Assembly (NCBI GenBank): GCA_030063045.1
Contig: JAQSEB010000091.1
Span: 1-64,000, forward strand
DNA from: Pratylenchus scribneri
Taxonomy: Eukaryota > Nematoda > Chromadorea > Rhabditida > Pratylenchidae
DNA length: 64,000 nucleotides
Direction: 5' to 3'
Below, piece by piece: positions 26,001 to 37,824 of this stretch. The notes under the pieces were generated by a model. That model was not told where the DNA came from and searched no databases. It saw only the letters and a list, made by a program, of their open reading frames with translations. Positions within the stretch are counted from its first letter, which is position 1; every line of letters begins with the position of its first letter. The position numbers were made by a program, and so were the translations under genes.

Positions 26001-27599
26001 ACCCTATCGCTAAGCGGATACCCTGGCTTGAGGCGGACATCCTGGCGCTCACCGAAAATTTTTCTAATCATTTTTTCTCTCATCAGCCAATATCTAATGG
26101 CTGCTATTTTTTCTTAATTTTCTTAGATTTTTCTAAATTTCTTATTTTTTTATCGATTCCCCAAGGGCCCTAGAAACCCTAGACCCTAGCCCCTACTAAT
26201 TTTTCTCTTCTACTAATACAGTATCCTCTCTCTTTCTAATCACACTTACCTGTCTATTCGCCTCCTTTCTTCTTAGTTTTTTTCTAATTTTTCTTAGTCA
26301 ATTCTAACTTTTTTTTCTTATTTTTTTTCTCATTTTTTTCTCTATTTTCAGATAGTTTTAATCGTTTTTTAGCCACTGCCTTCCGGGCCGAATTTTTTTT
26401 GATTTTTTAGGCGGCCGTTTTTTCCTAAAAAGAATTTTTCAAAACTCGGCCAGGCCTTTAGGCTGGCCGAGGCGAATTTTTTTGGGAATTTTTCATTTTT
26501 TAATTTGAAAATCGCCTCCGGCGAGGCCTGTTTTTCAATCATTTTTCCCCGATTTTCGGGATTTTTCTCTCTTTTTTTCATATTTTCTCCACTTTTTTCA
26601 TGTTTTTTTCTTTTTTTTGAAAATTTTTTCCTACCCTACCTACCTAACCCTAACCCCTAGCCCTAACCCTAGCCCTAAGCCCATACCCTATCGCTAAGCG
26701 GATACCCTGGCTTGAGGCGGACATCCTGGCGCTCACCGAAAATTTTTCTAATCATTTTTTCTCTCATCAGCCAATATCTAATGGCTGCTATTTTTTCTTA
26801 ATTTTCTTAGATTTTTCTAAATTTCTTATTTTTTTATCGATTCCCCAAGGGCCCTAGAAACCCTAGACCCTAGCCCCTACTAATTTTTCTCTTCTACTAA
26901 TACAGTATCCTCTCTCTTTCTAATCACACTTACCTGTCTATTCGCCTCCTTTCTTCTTAGTTTTTTTCTAATTTTTCTTAGTCAATTCTAACTTTTTTTT
27001 CTTATTTTTTTTCTCATTTTTTTCTCTATTTTCAGATAGTTTTAATCGTTTTTTAGCCACTGCCTTCCGGGCCGAATTTTTTTTGATTTTTTAGGCGGCC
27101 GTTTTTTCCTAAAAAGAATTTTTCAAAACTCGGCCAGGCCTTTAGGCTGGCCGAGGCGAATTTTTTTGGGAATTTTTCATTTTTTAATTTGAAAATCGCC
27201 TCCGGCGAGGCCTGTTTTTCAATCATTTTTCCCCGATTTTCGGGATTTTTCTCTCTTTTTTTCATATTTTCTCCACTTTTTTCATGTTTTTTTCTTTTTT
27301 TTGAAAATTTTTTCCTACCCTACCTACCTAACCCTAACCCCTAGCCCTAACCCTAGCCCTAAGCCCATACCCTATCGCTAAGCGGATACCCTGGCTTGAG
27401 GCGGACATCCTGGCGCTCACCGAAAATTTTTCTAATCATTTTTTCTCTCATCAGCCAATATCTAATGGCTGCTATTTTTTCTTAATTTTCTTAGATTTTT
27501 CTAAATTTCTTATTTTTTTATCGATTCCCCAAGGGCCCTAGAAACCCTAGACCCTAGCCCCTACTAATTTTTCTCTTCTACTAATACAGTATCCTCTCT

Positions 27600-28640
27600 C
27601 TTTCTTTTCTTAGTCTATTTCTAATCTCTATTCTCTTAGTTAGTTAGTTAGTTTTTTATCGTATACTTCTCTTCTGTTATCTATTATCTATTCGCTACTC
27701 TTTTTATTTTTTGTAATCTGACTTTCTTAGTTTTTTCTAATTTTTCAGTCTTTTTGAAATTTAATATTTTCTAATCTAATTTCCTAGTTTTCAGCATCTG
27801 CTCTCGGGTTTATTTTTTCCGTTTTTCAATTTTTCCTTTTCACTTTTCATCTCCCTTATTTAACACTTTTAATCTAATTTTTAGTTTGCAATTTCCCAGA
27901 ATCATCTTTTTTCCATTCTGCTGGTCAATACCTTAGCTCCTAGTTGATACCCAGTCGATAGCCAATACCCATGAGATCCTAGGGCTATTAATACCCATAC
28001 ATATTCGCCTATTTTCTACAGTAATCTATCTAATTATATATTTTCTTTCTCCTCTTTTCCTCTTCTTATTCTTCTTTTTAGCTTCTATCTATTCGCTTAG
28101 TTTTTTCTTATTCTAACTTTCTTAGTATTTTCTAATCTCGATTTTTCTTAGTTTTTCTAGTCGATTTTTCTTAATTTTTCTTATCTACTAATTTTTTTTT
28201 AGTTTTTGCAAACTTTTACCGATTATTTTCTATTAGTTTTTCTGTGTTCAATTCATTCTTTTCCTAATATACTTTTCTTAGACTGATCTAATTTTTAGTT
28301 TTTTGTCTCTGTCCATCGGGTTTATTTTTTCGACTTTCCTTTCAACTCTTTTTTCCCTCTTTCCATCTCCTTTATTTAACATTAATTATTCATTTCTTTC
28401 TAATTTTTCATATATTCATCTTTTTCATTTCTATTCCATATCCTAGCTCTTAGCCCATACTTATCCGATAAGCCAATATCCATTGGCTTAGTCGATACCT
28501 ATTAGCTTATCTGAAATTTTTAAAATTTTTCTAGCCAATATCTAATGGCTATTTTTCTCTAATTTTTACTAGTTTTTCTAATCTAATTTTCTTAGTCTTC
28601 TTTTTTTCTCTGTCTACAGTAATCCCCAGGCCCCCTATCC
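27600..28640. repeat. Degenerate array remnants, period about 515 bp
   Basis: After the last B monomer breaks off inside TATCCTCTCTCTTTC, related but eroded sequence continues. Two diverged copies of a CGGGTTTATTTTTTC...TTTATTTAACA segment lie near 27,807 and 28,317. Each is followed by an AGCCAATA-type word and CCCATAC motifs (near 27,950 and 28,460). A short (TTAG)n run lies near 27,637. This looks like older, unhomogenised satellite at the inner edge of the array. No gene is seen. Confidence 0.65.
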
Positions 28641-29800
28641 TAACCATAGCCCCTAAATTCCTTACCGGCTCTACCCCGAAGTCCCCAATAGACGAAATCC
28701 CCAATGGACGAAATCCCCAAAAGGGGAGAATGGGACGAAGTCCCCAATGGACGAAATCCCCAATGGACGAAATCCCCAAACGCCCAAAAAGGGACGAAAT
28801 CCCCAATAATTTAATTTTTTTTATTTGATAATAAAATGCTGAGTGCGCGGGATATAGACGGATATAGGGGGAATGATGGGGATTAAAGGGGATTAACCCG
28901 GATTAGGCCCCGAAATAGATGGGAATGGCCCGGAAGGCCACTGGAAGGTAAGAGAAGTGCCTGAGAGTGCGCGGGATATAGAGGGATTAAGGTGGATATA
29001 GGGGGATTAAGCTAGATTAAGCCCCGGAATAGATGGGCGCGAGCCGGGTTTGGGTTGTTTTGCTTCCGGCTTCGCGAGATTCCTATGCTCCGAACCCATA
29101 ACCCTAATCCCTAGCCCATAACTTAATCCGGCTTGCTTAATCCTCCTATATCCACTTTAATCCCCCTATATCTGGCTATATCCCGCGTGTTCCGCACCCC
29201 TAAACCCCAAGCCCCTAGATCCCATGCCGCCCCTAACCATAACCCTAATCCCTAGCCCCTAACTAGGCTTATCCGGCTTAATCCCCCTTAATCCACCTTA
29301 ATCCCCCTATATCCGACTTAATCTCGCGCACTCTCCGGGCCTCTGTTACACATCCCCGACCTTCCAGTGGCTTTCCGGGCCATTTCCATTCCATTTCAGG
29401 GCTTAATCCCCTTTAATTCACCTTAATCCCCTTATATCCGGCTTTATCCCGCGCACCTTCTTTTTTACTTCCGCGCACCCCGTTATTGCCTTAAATTAAA
29501 AATTCGATGTTTCGTCCTTTTTTTCCTCTTTTCGATGTACTTTTTTTAACATTTTATTATTAAATATAAAAAAATTAAAATTTTGGGGATTTCGTCCCAT
29601 TTTTGGCTTTTGGGGATTTCGTCTATTGGGGACTTCGGCGTATCTTCTCCTTTGGGGATTTCGTCCCATTTTCCCTTTTTGGGGATTTCGTCTTTTGGGG
29701 ACTTCGTCCCACTTTCCACTATTGGGGATTTCGTCTTTTGGGGATTTCGTCCATTGGGGATTTCGTCCATTGGGGACTTCGGGGGTTAGCGTCCTTACCT
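28620..29800. repeat. Large inverted repeat of GGGGATTTCGTC and ATATAGGGGGATTAA words
   Basis: The left arm (about 28,676-29,037) has several GACGAAATCCCC words, then TTTATTTGATAATAAAATG, then GTGCGCGGGATATAG...GGATTAAGG. The right arm (about 29,127-29,785) carries the reverse complement of the same series in mirrored order: TTAATCCCCCTATATCC, TCCCGCGCACC, CATTTTATTATTAAATA, and many GGGGATTTCGTCC words. The two arms meet around 29,040-29,120. Telomere-like CCCTAA/CCCTAG words occur at the centre and in the right arm. Stop-free stretches here translate to simple GISSIGDF-type repeats and are not credible proteins. Confidence 0.75.
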
Positions 29801-31311
29801 ATTCGCCCATTTTTTCTACAGTATCCCCCACTAATCATACACTTACCTGTCTGCTCCCTTTTTCTCCTCTTCTTTTCTCTATCTAATCGTTCTCTTTTTT
29901 CTTGGTTTTTTCTTAATTTATTATTCTAATTTTGTTATTTCTAACATTACTCCCTACATAATTCCTATTTTTATGGGCTCGCTCATTTTATAATCCTAAT
30001 TCCAATGATTTATTTTTAAAAATACGAATTTATTTTGGATTTATAAAGTGTTTCTTTTTGTTCAGTTCCTTTCCTCCAGTTATTCTTTGCTTCAAGACTT
30101 GTTTGGTCCGAGCCATCGTTTTCCTATAGCTTAATTTTTTGGCTGTATCATTTTCATTTAATTCGATTATTTTTTAATTATTTCTGTTATTTCAAATTGG
30201 TTTTTCTTTGAATTTAGTGGGTTTTATCTTTTATGCTTGCTCTAAATTCTACTTCTAACCTAACTGCTTGAAGGATAACGTACTTTTTTAATTCCAACAA
30301 AGTCAATGAAGAGAGGACATCTATTAAAAAAAATTATTATGCATTTTTTTCACAACTAAACAAATTTAAATATTTTGTTTATGTGCCAATTTTTATATCT
30401 AGGCTGCATAAAATTAATTTCCAATAAATATTTAATTGTTGTAATCTAAAAGCAATAGCCTCCTTAATATAAGTATTGTTAGAAAATATTCGTTTAAGCC
30501 TCTTAGGGCTTTCTATGCCATTTCATTTCGGTCCAATTCTCCCCATTTTCCATTCGTATAACTAGCGCAAACAATAATGAGGGAAAAAATGGCGGCCTTC
30601 ATTCCCCTCCACCAATTCACGTCCTCTCTCGACTTAGTCAGCCTTGGCCAAATAGAATCGATAAAACGAGCAATGTCGCTGGAAGGGTTATATGGAATAA
30701 AGAAGGGAATGGGAAACGATGGGCGAATAAAGTGCTGGCTAATATTTGCTTCTATTTTCTATTTAAGGAACCATAAAAGGAACAATTCCCGAACGGTAAC
30801 GGGTTAAAGAAAGCATTGTGTGTGCCCTTGCCCATTTTCCCAAAGAACGGATTTTTTCCTTAACTATTATAACTATAATTTTTTGTTTCGGACTTTTTTC
30901 TCCTCAATTTACCTTTCAAAAATATTAATCTTCATTTATAATGCTAAATTACCAAATAAAATTAATTCTTTTTTTTTTAAATTTTTTCCCTCTTGATCAT
31001 GAATCAAAGCTCCTTTTTTTCGTCAAATACTTCTCAATTTCTGGCATATCCCATTTCCATTCCAGGAAATAAAGGCAAACGAACTGGAATCCCCGAAAAA
31101 CGCATTTTGCTTTCTCATTTACTTTTTTCTATTTGTTCTAAGGCCTTGCCTGTTGCCACCTTTATCTTTTCTATACTGTCATTGTTCAACACTATATTTG
31201 GTAAACTTTATAAAAACTGGCATCTTAAAGTTTTTTGCATTAAGATAAGAAGGTGAGGTGGGTAAATTATTTGTCTTTTCATCTAAAGTTAAAAAAGGTA
31301 TATTATTGATA
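29800..31311. other. AT-rich region upstream of tomosyn
   Basis: The first 130 bp still carry array-related words (CTACAGTATCCCCC, ACACTTACCTGTCTGCTCC). The rest is unique and AT-rich. The segment 30,560-30,810 is noticeably richer in G and C than its surroundings and contains AAAATGGCGGC at 30,586-30,596, the classic YY1 core. It may be promoter or 5' untranslated sequence for tomosyn. Short open frames at 30,577 and 30,993 show no recognisable protein features. Confidence 0.4.
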
Positions 31312-34300
31312 ATGGATAGAGCTCGAAAACGACTAGTTTCTGCCTTCGATGGCATTATGGCCCAATTTGGTGATGATTCCCAGGAAGGAACATCTGTTGA
31401 TTCATCTATAAGGAATCAATTCATGCAAAATGAGAAGATTGTAAATGAAAATTGTCGGCTATCAAGGGTTAATTTGTATAGATATTATTAAATTAGAAGG
31501 AGACAATTTTTTAGATTATTAGACATGGTTTCCCAGATGGACCAAAATGTATGGCATTTGATCCAGTCCAAAAATTGTTAGCAATTGGTGCATCTAGAGG
31601 TTGTGTTCGGCTGCTGGGGCAGGTGGAAATTTGGCTATCAAAAATTGGTATATTGTATTTTTTCTAAGGCTGGTGTTGACCAACTTCTTAAACATGAATC
31701 AGAAGAATCTGTTATGCACATTCAATTTTTAATCAATGAGGTGTACTTATTCTACTTTAATTCGATTAAACTTTTTTTTCAAATTTATTAGGGCGGTTTG
31801 GTGACAGCATTGCAAGATGACACTCTTCATTTATGGAATTATCGGCATGATTTTTGAACTGATATTTTTATTATTTGGCATTTCCAGACAGCGAATACCA
31901 GAAGTGGTTCATTCATTACGAATGTCTAAAGAAAGAATAACGGCCATTCATTTGCCATTCCAAAGTAAATGGCTTATTGTCGGAACGGACAAGGCAATAA
32001 AAATACCAATAAATATAAAAATATTTCTGTTATATTTATAGGGCAATATATATTTTGTTAGTTTATGCAGCTTCGAATTGTCTACCCAAGTTATTTATTG
32101 GAACAAAGCAGTTGATATGTAAATTAGCAGATAGGAATTTTATTATTCCAAATTTTCTCATTTTAGGACTTGTCGAGTCCATCCTGGCTCTATACGTCTA
32201 ATAGAGGTTTTCAAACAATTTCTTTTTATTTAATTTATTATTATTACCTATTCGATATTCCAGTCTTCTCCCACGGAACCCTCCAAATTGTTGATTTTAT
32301 TTGATAAAGGAATAATAATCTGCTGGAATATCATTACAAAAGAGGTATACTATATGAAGTAGCCATCTGTTTTTAGGACTAAAAAAATAATTTAATTTTA
32401 AGAGTTAGTCGATTATTTTCTTTAATATCCTCATTTTTGCCGTCAAAAATCTTATTAGGTTGACAGATTTACCGCTGCTACTGAATTGAATCCTGTCTCA
32501 GCAATTTGTTGGAGCAATGATTCTAAGCAGATTCTATGCGGTCATCAAAATGGTAGTTTGGAAAAATGTAATTAAACTATTGTTTTTCAGGTTCATTATC
32601 CATTTGGAACGTGAAAAAACATAGAGAACTTGTTTATCATAGTTTTCCTCATTCACCTTCTGACGATCCTTCTTCATCAATCCCATGTAAACCAATCAAT
32701 CAAATCAGTTGGAACACCACTAACGCAGATAGTGAAATGATTGTATTTACAGGGGGTCAGTCGGCATTCGACAATAAACTCATATTCTAGAATTTGCTTC
32801 TTTAGGAATGCCTTCAGATGAGGGTGCCCTTCCATCGCTCACAGTTCTTAGGGCAAAAGGCTCACTTACTGTGCTTGAGGTATTTTAAAAAGCACATACC
32901 TATAAATATATATTAAAAATAAATTCCAATTCTAGATGGATCATCCTATTATCACTATGCTTCCATTGAATAGCACTCCATATGCCTCAATTTCACCGCA
33001 TCCTTCTGCAATTGCTGTCCTTCTCAAAAACGATTTACTTGTAGTGGATATGACTGCACAAGGGTTGATTAAACATTTGCTTTTTGTTAGTAAACAATCA
33101 TTTATCTCAAGTTATCCATGTTTCGAAATTCCGCATCCTATGGATCTTCATGAATCACCTGTAACAATTCTGAAATATTACTCGGATTGTCCTCTTGAAA
33201 TGATAGCTGCTTTAACGTTATCCGGTCGTAATCAACGGCGTCAAGGTATTCGATTGAGTGAAAAACAATGGCCGATAAGTGGTTTGTTGATTTAAGGAAA
33301 TATTTGTGGTATTTTCCTTATAAAATTTAAGGAGGAATTGGTCGAGAATGTGCAACAGGGCAACAAGAAATTTTATTAACTGGTCATGAGGATGGGTAAA
33401 TTAAATAGCATCAATTATTTTTATAAATAATATCACTAGTTCGATAAAATTTTGGCAAGCATCCAGTGAACAATTACAGGTGAAAAACATATAAAAAATT
33501 GCAAAAATTAGCAAATTCCTAAAGATTATGTACAAATTGAAGACTGGCCGTCATTTCGAGAAAAGTAATGCCTCAAGAATAGCGCCTCATCTGGCAGAAA
33601 AATCAGTAGACATTTATGTTGATCTTTTCTCTTATTTTATAAAATTAATAGCAAATTGCCATCGTCAGCCATGCTGTTGCTTATATAGAACTTTGCATGC
33701 ATTCCCGACTTTTGTTGGTAGCTAGCGATTCGGGACAAGTGACGCTGTTTTATTTTGCCAGAACAGAATGCTCTCAAACGATTTCCGTATACATATCCTT
33801 CATTATTTAAAAATTAATTTTTAATCTGTTATCTGGTAAGGTAATTCTTCTGCCACAATTATGCCAATCTACCGTGTCATTGTTCTCACCGTCTGCTGCT
33901 GGTCCTTTGTCTCCGTCATTTGAAAAACAAGAAAATGGTATGGATGAGGCATTTTGTTTGTAATTTTTCTTATTAATTTGTCTGGCAGCAAAATTTAAAC
34001 AAAATCGTCTAAGGCAATCAAGCTCTGGCAGTGATGGAAATTGTCCAAAAGCAGAATTGAGGCACCAAGGTACGCAGTGGGAACTATGCATTTGAATTTT
34101 TATTTACAAAAAAAAATTTAAGGTCCTGTTACGGAGCCACAGATTTCTAAAGATATTTCACAATCCATTAACTCACAATTAGCAGATTATATGCCTTTAA
34201 AAGTCCGTAATGGTGCTTTGAGAAGACCAGCTGGTAATAAATTATAATAATATAATTATCTAGATTATTTAATTTAACCCCATTTCAAGGATATCAGCCA

Positions 34301-37300
34301 AACATTGTTTGCCAAATTCCTTGGAACAACGGACTTCGTCCAGAGCCCATAACTTCCCTGTCATTGAATTCCTCCTATGGACTCATGGCTATTGGCACGA
34401 CTGTTGGTTTTGCTTTGATAGACTTCAAAAGGGCAATGGTATTTGACAAATGGTTTTTGGTGCATTGAAAAAAAACAATTGTAGATTTGCAAAACTTGGT
34501 CCAATATACAATTATTTGAACCAACCGCAATTTGCACTCTGATGACTTCCCAAGATTCGATGGCTAATACACCAGTAGAGGTGCGGTTATGTTATTTTTT
34601 TTTATTTCAATACCTATCTTATTGCCGCATAAAATTTTCGCTATCATTTATGTTTTTGTATCATTGAATCATTTAACATCGCCTCACACTTCACCATATA
34701 GCTATAGCCCTCATTCCATATACCATATTATTCTTCTCACAGGGCCAATCATCATCAAAAAATTTGACACTACCCACTTCAACAACAATACAGAGACCAA
34801 ATTCCCGGTCTTTGCGAGCTCGCCTAAAAGTGAGTTGTTTTGTGGATTTGCTCACTAGTATTGTGAATTTTAATATGGAATTTTGATTGCTTTGCATTTT
34901 ATTTTCTGAATATTTTGCCATTATTTCACCAATATTTTAAATTAATTGTCTTATTTATTATTATTGACTGAGTTTACTAATATAATGTTTCGAACAAACC
35001 AAGAATTAACAGATAAAATTCTATTCTTCCAATTCATTTTTGTCATTGTTTGCTGTTTTCTATGTACTATTTATATTATACATAAACCTAATTTGCAATT
35101 TCGATTGGCATTAATTTCTTTCATCAAATTTTTTCTCTTTCATTATTTTTTAACATTTTAAATTTATTTTTATAATTTTTTATAAAATTTTAGCATCAAT
35201 TTTCCACACAAACGCCACCTGTATTGCCTCCAAAATCTCCTGGTCCACTTTGTCGGGGTAATATTTATTCTTATTTATTTGAATCCATTGATTTTATAGG
35301 AAATACAACGGATTCAGTTCAAGAAAATTATCGTCTATTGAGTATTGGTTCACATCAACAACGCCCCCATTTGATTAAAGCATTCACTTTCAATCCAAAT
35401 TCAAATTCCACCAATAATGATGAAGAAAAGCTGAAGGATCATATGCAAAAACCTATTATTGAATTAAATAGCATGCTTCAACAAAATTGCAATGGTAAAT
35501 TGGATATAATTAAGGGACAATGATAGTTTTTGATCTTTTCTATATTCTAGGCAATTTAAGCCTAGAGTCGCATGCTTCTTCATCTGATTCTTTGGAAAAG
35601 GTGGGGCATCATCAGCAAAATGTTGCATATGGAGTAAATGATTGTGAATTTGTTTCGTTTATACAATTCATTAATTCTCCAAACAAAAGAGGAAGTTGTT
35701 AAAATAATCAAATCGTAATTAATAGGCTTTTTAAATTCAGTTAATTCGCCTTCTCTTTGGCTTGGCACTTCTTATGGAGCATCTCTTTATATCCAATTGC
35801 ATTTGGCCACAAATGACACTTTATGTGAAACAGCTGAACCTTCAGCAGGTAAATTAGAGCCATAGCATTTTCAATGGGAGGGAGTAAAACTCTTGTAAAA
35901 TTTATAGTACTTTAATTATATCTTCCCTTTATCATTTTCCTCTAATACATGCATATATAAAATATAGATGAAGTGTGTTTGTTAAGTGCTTAACTGTTAA
36001 AGAAATAAAACAAACCCGTAGGCTAATCTCTTTTTATTTATTTTTTTTTCTAGATTCTAGTTGCTCCATGATTTTTTAATAATTTAGGATTCATCCGAAT
36101 TAATGGCCGCATAATTCACATGGCTTTTTTGGATCGCGATTTTTGTTTATTGAATGGACCATCTGAAAATTTCAATAATGTCCAGCAAGAAAGAGCGGCA
36201 AAAGAGGTGCTTGCTCCAACTTCAATAGGATCAACAGAGGAAACTGGAATTGATGAAAAAGGAAAAAAAATATTGGAAGGAGAACAAAAATCAAATAAGG
36301 CAAGGAAAAAATGGGAATTGATAAAAGCAAAAGTCAGTTTATACTCCTTAAAGGAATTTTAAAATATTAATCTAATCAAAATTAAAATAAATATATTAAT
36401 GATTTCAGGTGCTGACTAAGACTAACCAATTGCCTAAATTACCACCAGAAAAAAAAGATGAAGATTTTTCCCAGGCATATCAAAAAATATTCTAATTAAA
36501 CGTGTTTACATCCATTTCAGCTTGCCTTTTTCATTGCTGAATCTGAGATACGTGTTGTAGCGCTACCTGGAAACAAGCATCTATTTGAACGTTATTTTTT
36601 GGCCAAGTCTGCAGAGGAAATTCCATTAATTCGAGCCCATAGTTATTAAAAAAGGAAACTTATCTAATTTTATTCATTTAAAGGTAGCCATATCAAAGGA
36701 TATCCAATTTTGGCGGCCTTGAATGCTGCAGGCAAGATGATTTTAATTAATTTCTTACAATTGTTTAAGGTGCTATACTTATTCTGAGCCTTCCTTCACT
36801 TCGTACTCTAATGTATTCTGCGCTATTTCCTCATTCCGTCGATATTGACGACCGGTAATGTTCTTTTAAAGTAAGATTTTGATATTATCTTGAAATTTAT
36901 TCAAGTATTTGTCAACGATTTCAATTATCGGAAAATGGCCTTGGCATTTACATGATTTCTCCTTCTGAAGTTCAAAAATTCACTATTAATTCTGATATTG
37001 CTGCGCAGGTACATCGTAGGCATTTATCACATCAAATTTTATTGACAGATGACTGATTGCATGGGTGAGCTCTTTATACCCTGCGATATGCCAGAACCTC
37101 CAAAGTAGTCGAAAAAAATATTAATCCACAGTACTATTTTTTATACTAGGCAACAATCGTTCCTAAGCAGATTGGCAGCAGCCGCGGGGGCGAATAATTC
37201 ATCAAATAGTTATGCCATTGAACAGTTGACTGAAATGGACTCAATTTGTTTGTAAAGTTTATATTTTCGTGGATTCTTTTTTAAGTGTCCGAAAAACCGG

Positions 37301-37824
37301 CCTCATCAATGGCAACAAGTCAAATTCGTACTGTAGCCAAACCACTGATCGTACAACAGCAACAATTAGGAGGAATTGAAATAGGCACTTCGAGAACTTT
37401 AACAGCAGGCCAAGCCGCTAGAGAAGCAATTCAGGTATAATCAAATTTTTTCGTAATTTGGCAATAACAATTAACGCTTTTACTCCCTTTCAAAATTTTA
37501 TTTTTTTTTTTAAATATTCATTACATTAGCCATCAAACCGTTGTTCTTTTTTATAAACATTAAGAATCTTAAGATAATTACTTTATCCTAATTTTTGAAC
37601 ATATTATTAATTTTTTATTATTAATAGAATTTGGCCGAACGGACTGAGCGATTAAACGCAGTGACAGATGCCACAGAACAATTAAGAGTAAATGCAGAAC
37701 AAATTCAAAGCAGATCTGCAAAGTGGGTTTTGTTGATCTTTATATTGATTTTCACTCGTAAAATTAAAATTTGTTTTTAAGATTGCTTGATAAATATGAG
37801 AAGAAAAAATGGTTCCAACTCTAA
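31312..37824 (+). CDS. tom-1: Tomosyn (syntaxin-binding protein 5 / Lgl family), 38 exons
   Basis: Tomosyn binds syntaxin and SNAP-25 through a C-terminal R-SNARE and so restrains synaptic vesicle priming. The reading frame was traced through 38 exons giving about 1,276 residues (vertebrate tomosyns are about 1,150). The twin beta-propeller region opens with HGFPDGPKCMAFDPVQKLLA, then QFLINEGGLVTALQDDTLHL, HLPFQSKWLIVGTD, and LTGHEDGSIKFW. The last exons encode the R-SNARE (NLAERTERLNAV...SAKLLDKYEKKKW), with the zero-layer arginine kept and the family's typical KKW ending. There is no membrane anchor, as expected. Start: first ATG in frame, MDRARKRLVSAFDG. Introns are mostly about 40-60 bp. 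Five of 37 begin with GC (31,458; 31,845; 31,994; 36,475; 36,732). Exon 26's donor (35,644) is the least certain. No frameshift was found. AATAAA lies near 38,082. Confidence 0.93.

Larger units (their letters stand above)
1..27600. repeat. Telomere-like composite satellite array, 41 monomers
   Basis: The whole stretch is a head-to-tail array of three related monomers, 14 of type A, 23 of type B and 4 of type C. Copies of one type look almost identical by eye. Each monomer has, in order: a CCAAGGGCCCTAG junction word, a T-rich stretch, a GC-rich hairpin, a gcctcCGGCgaggc mini-hairpin (in type A a diverged cgcttccagcgagg), a CCCTAA/CCCTAG telomere-like block, and a pair of GCGGAYA...CCTGGC words. 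The telomere-like blocks start near 143, 822, 1495, 2172, 2853, 3537, 4215, 4899, 5583, 6268, 6950, 7628, 8312, 8997, 9680, 10357, 11029 and so on to 27,312. The C-rich strand is always +, which fits a left chromosome end. No protein gene is supported inside. A telomeric or subtelomeric role is inferred from content, orientation and position at the window edge. Confidence 0.95.

Noticed and set aside
1..27600. CRISPR-like or rDNA array interpretation
   Set aside because: There are no short spaced repeats with unique spacers and no rRNA-like sequence. Monomers are about 680 bp, eukaryotic satellite-like and T-rich.
28549..28806. Minus-strand frame encoding GISSIGDF-type repeats, with similar frames at 29,546-29,929
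   Set aside because: These are translations of the GGGGATTTCGTC repeat words in the inverted-repeat block, open in several frames on both strands.
30577..30807. 76-codon + strand frame upstream of tomosyn
   Set aside because: No recognisable domain and no splice partner in frame with tomosyn. More likely promoter or 5' untranslated sequence.
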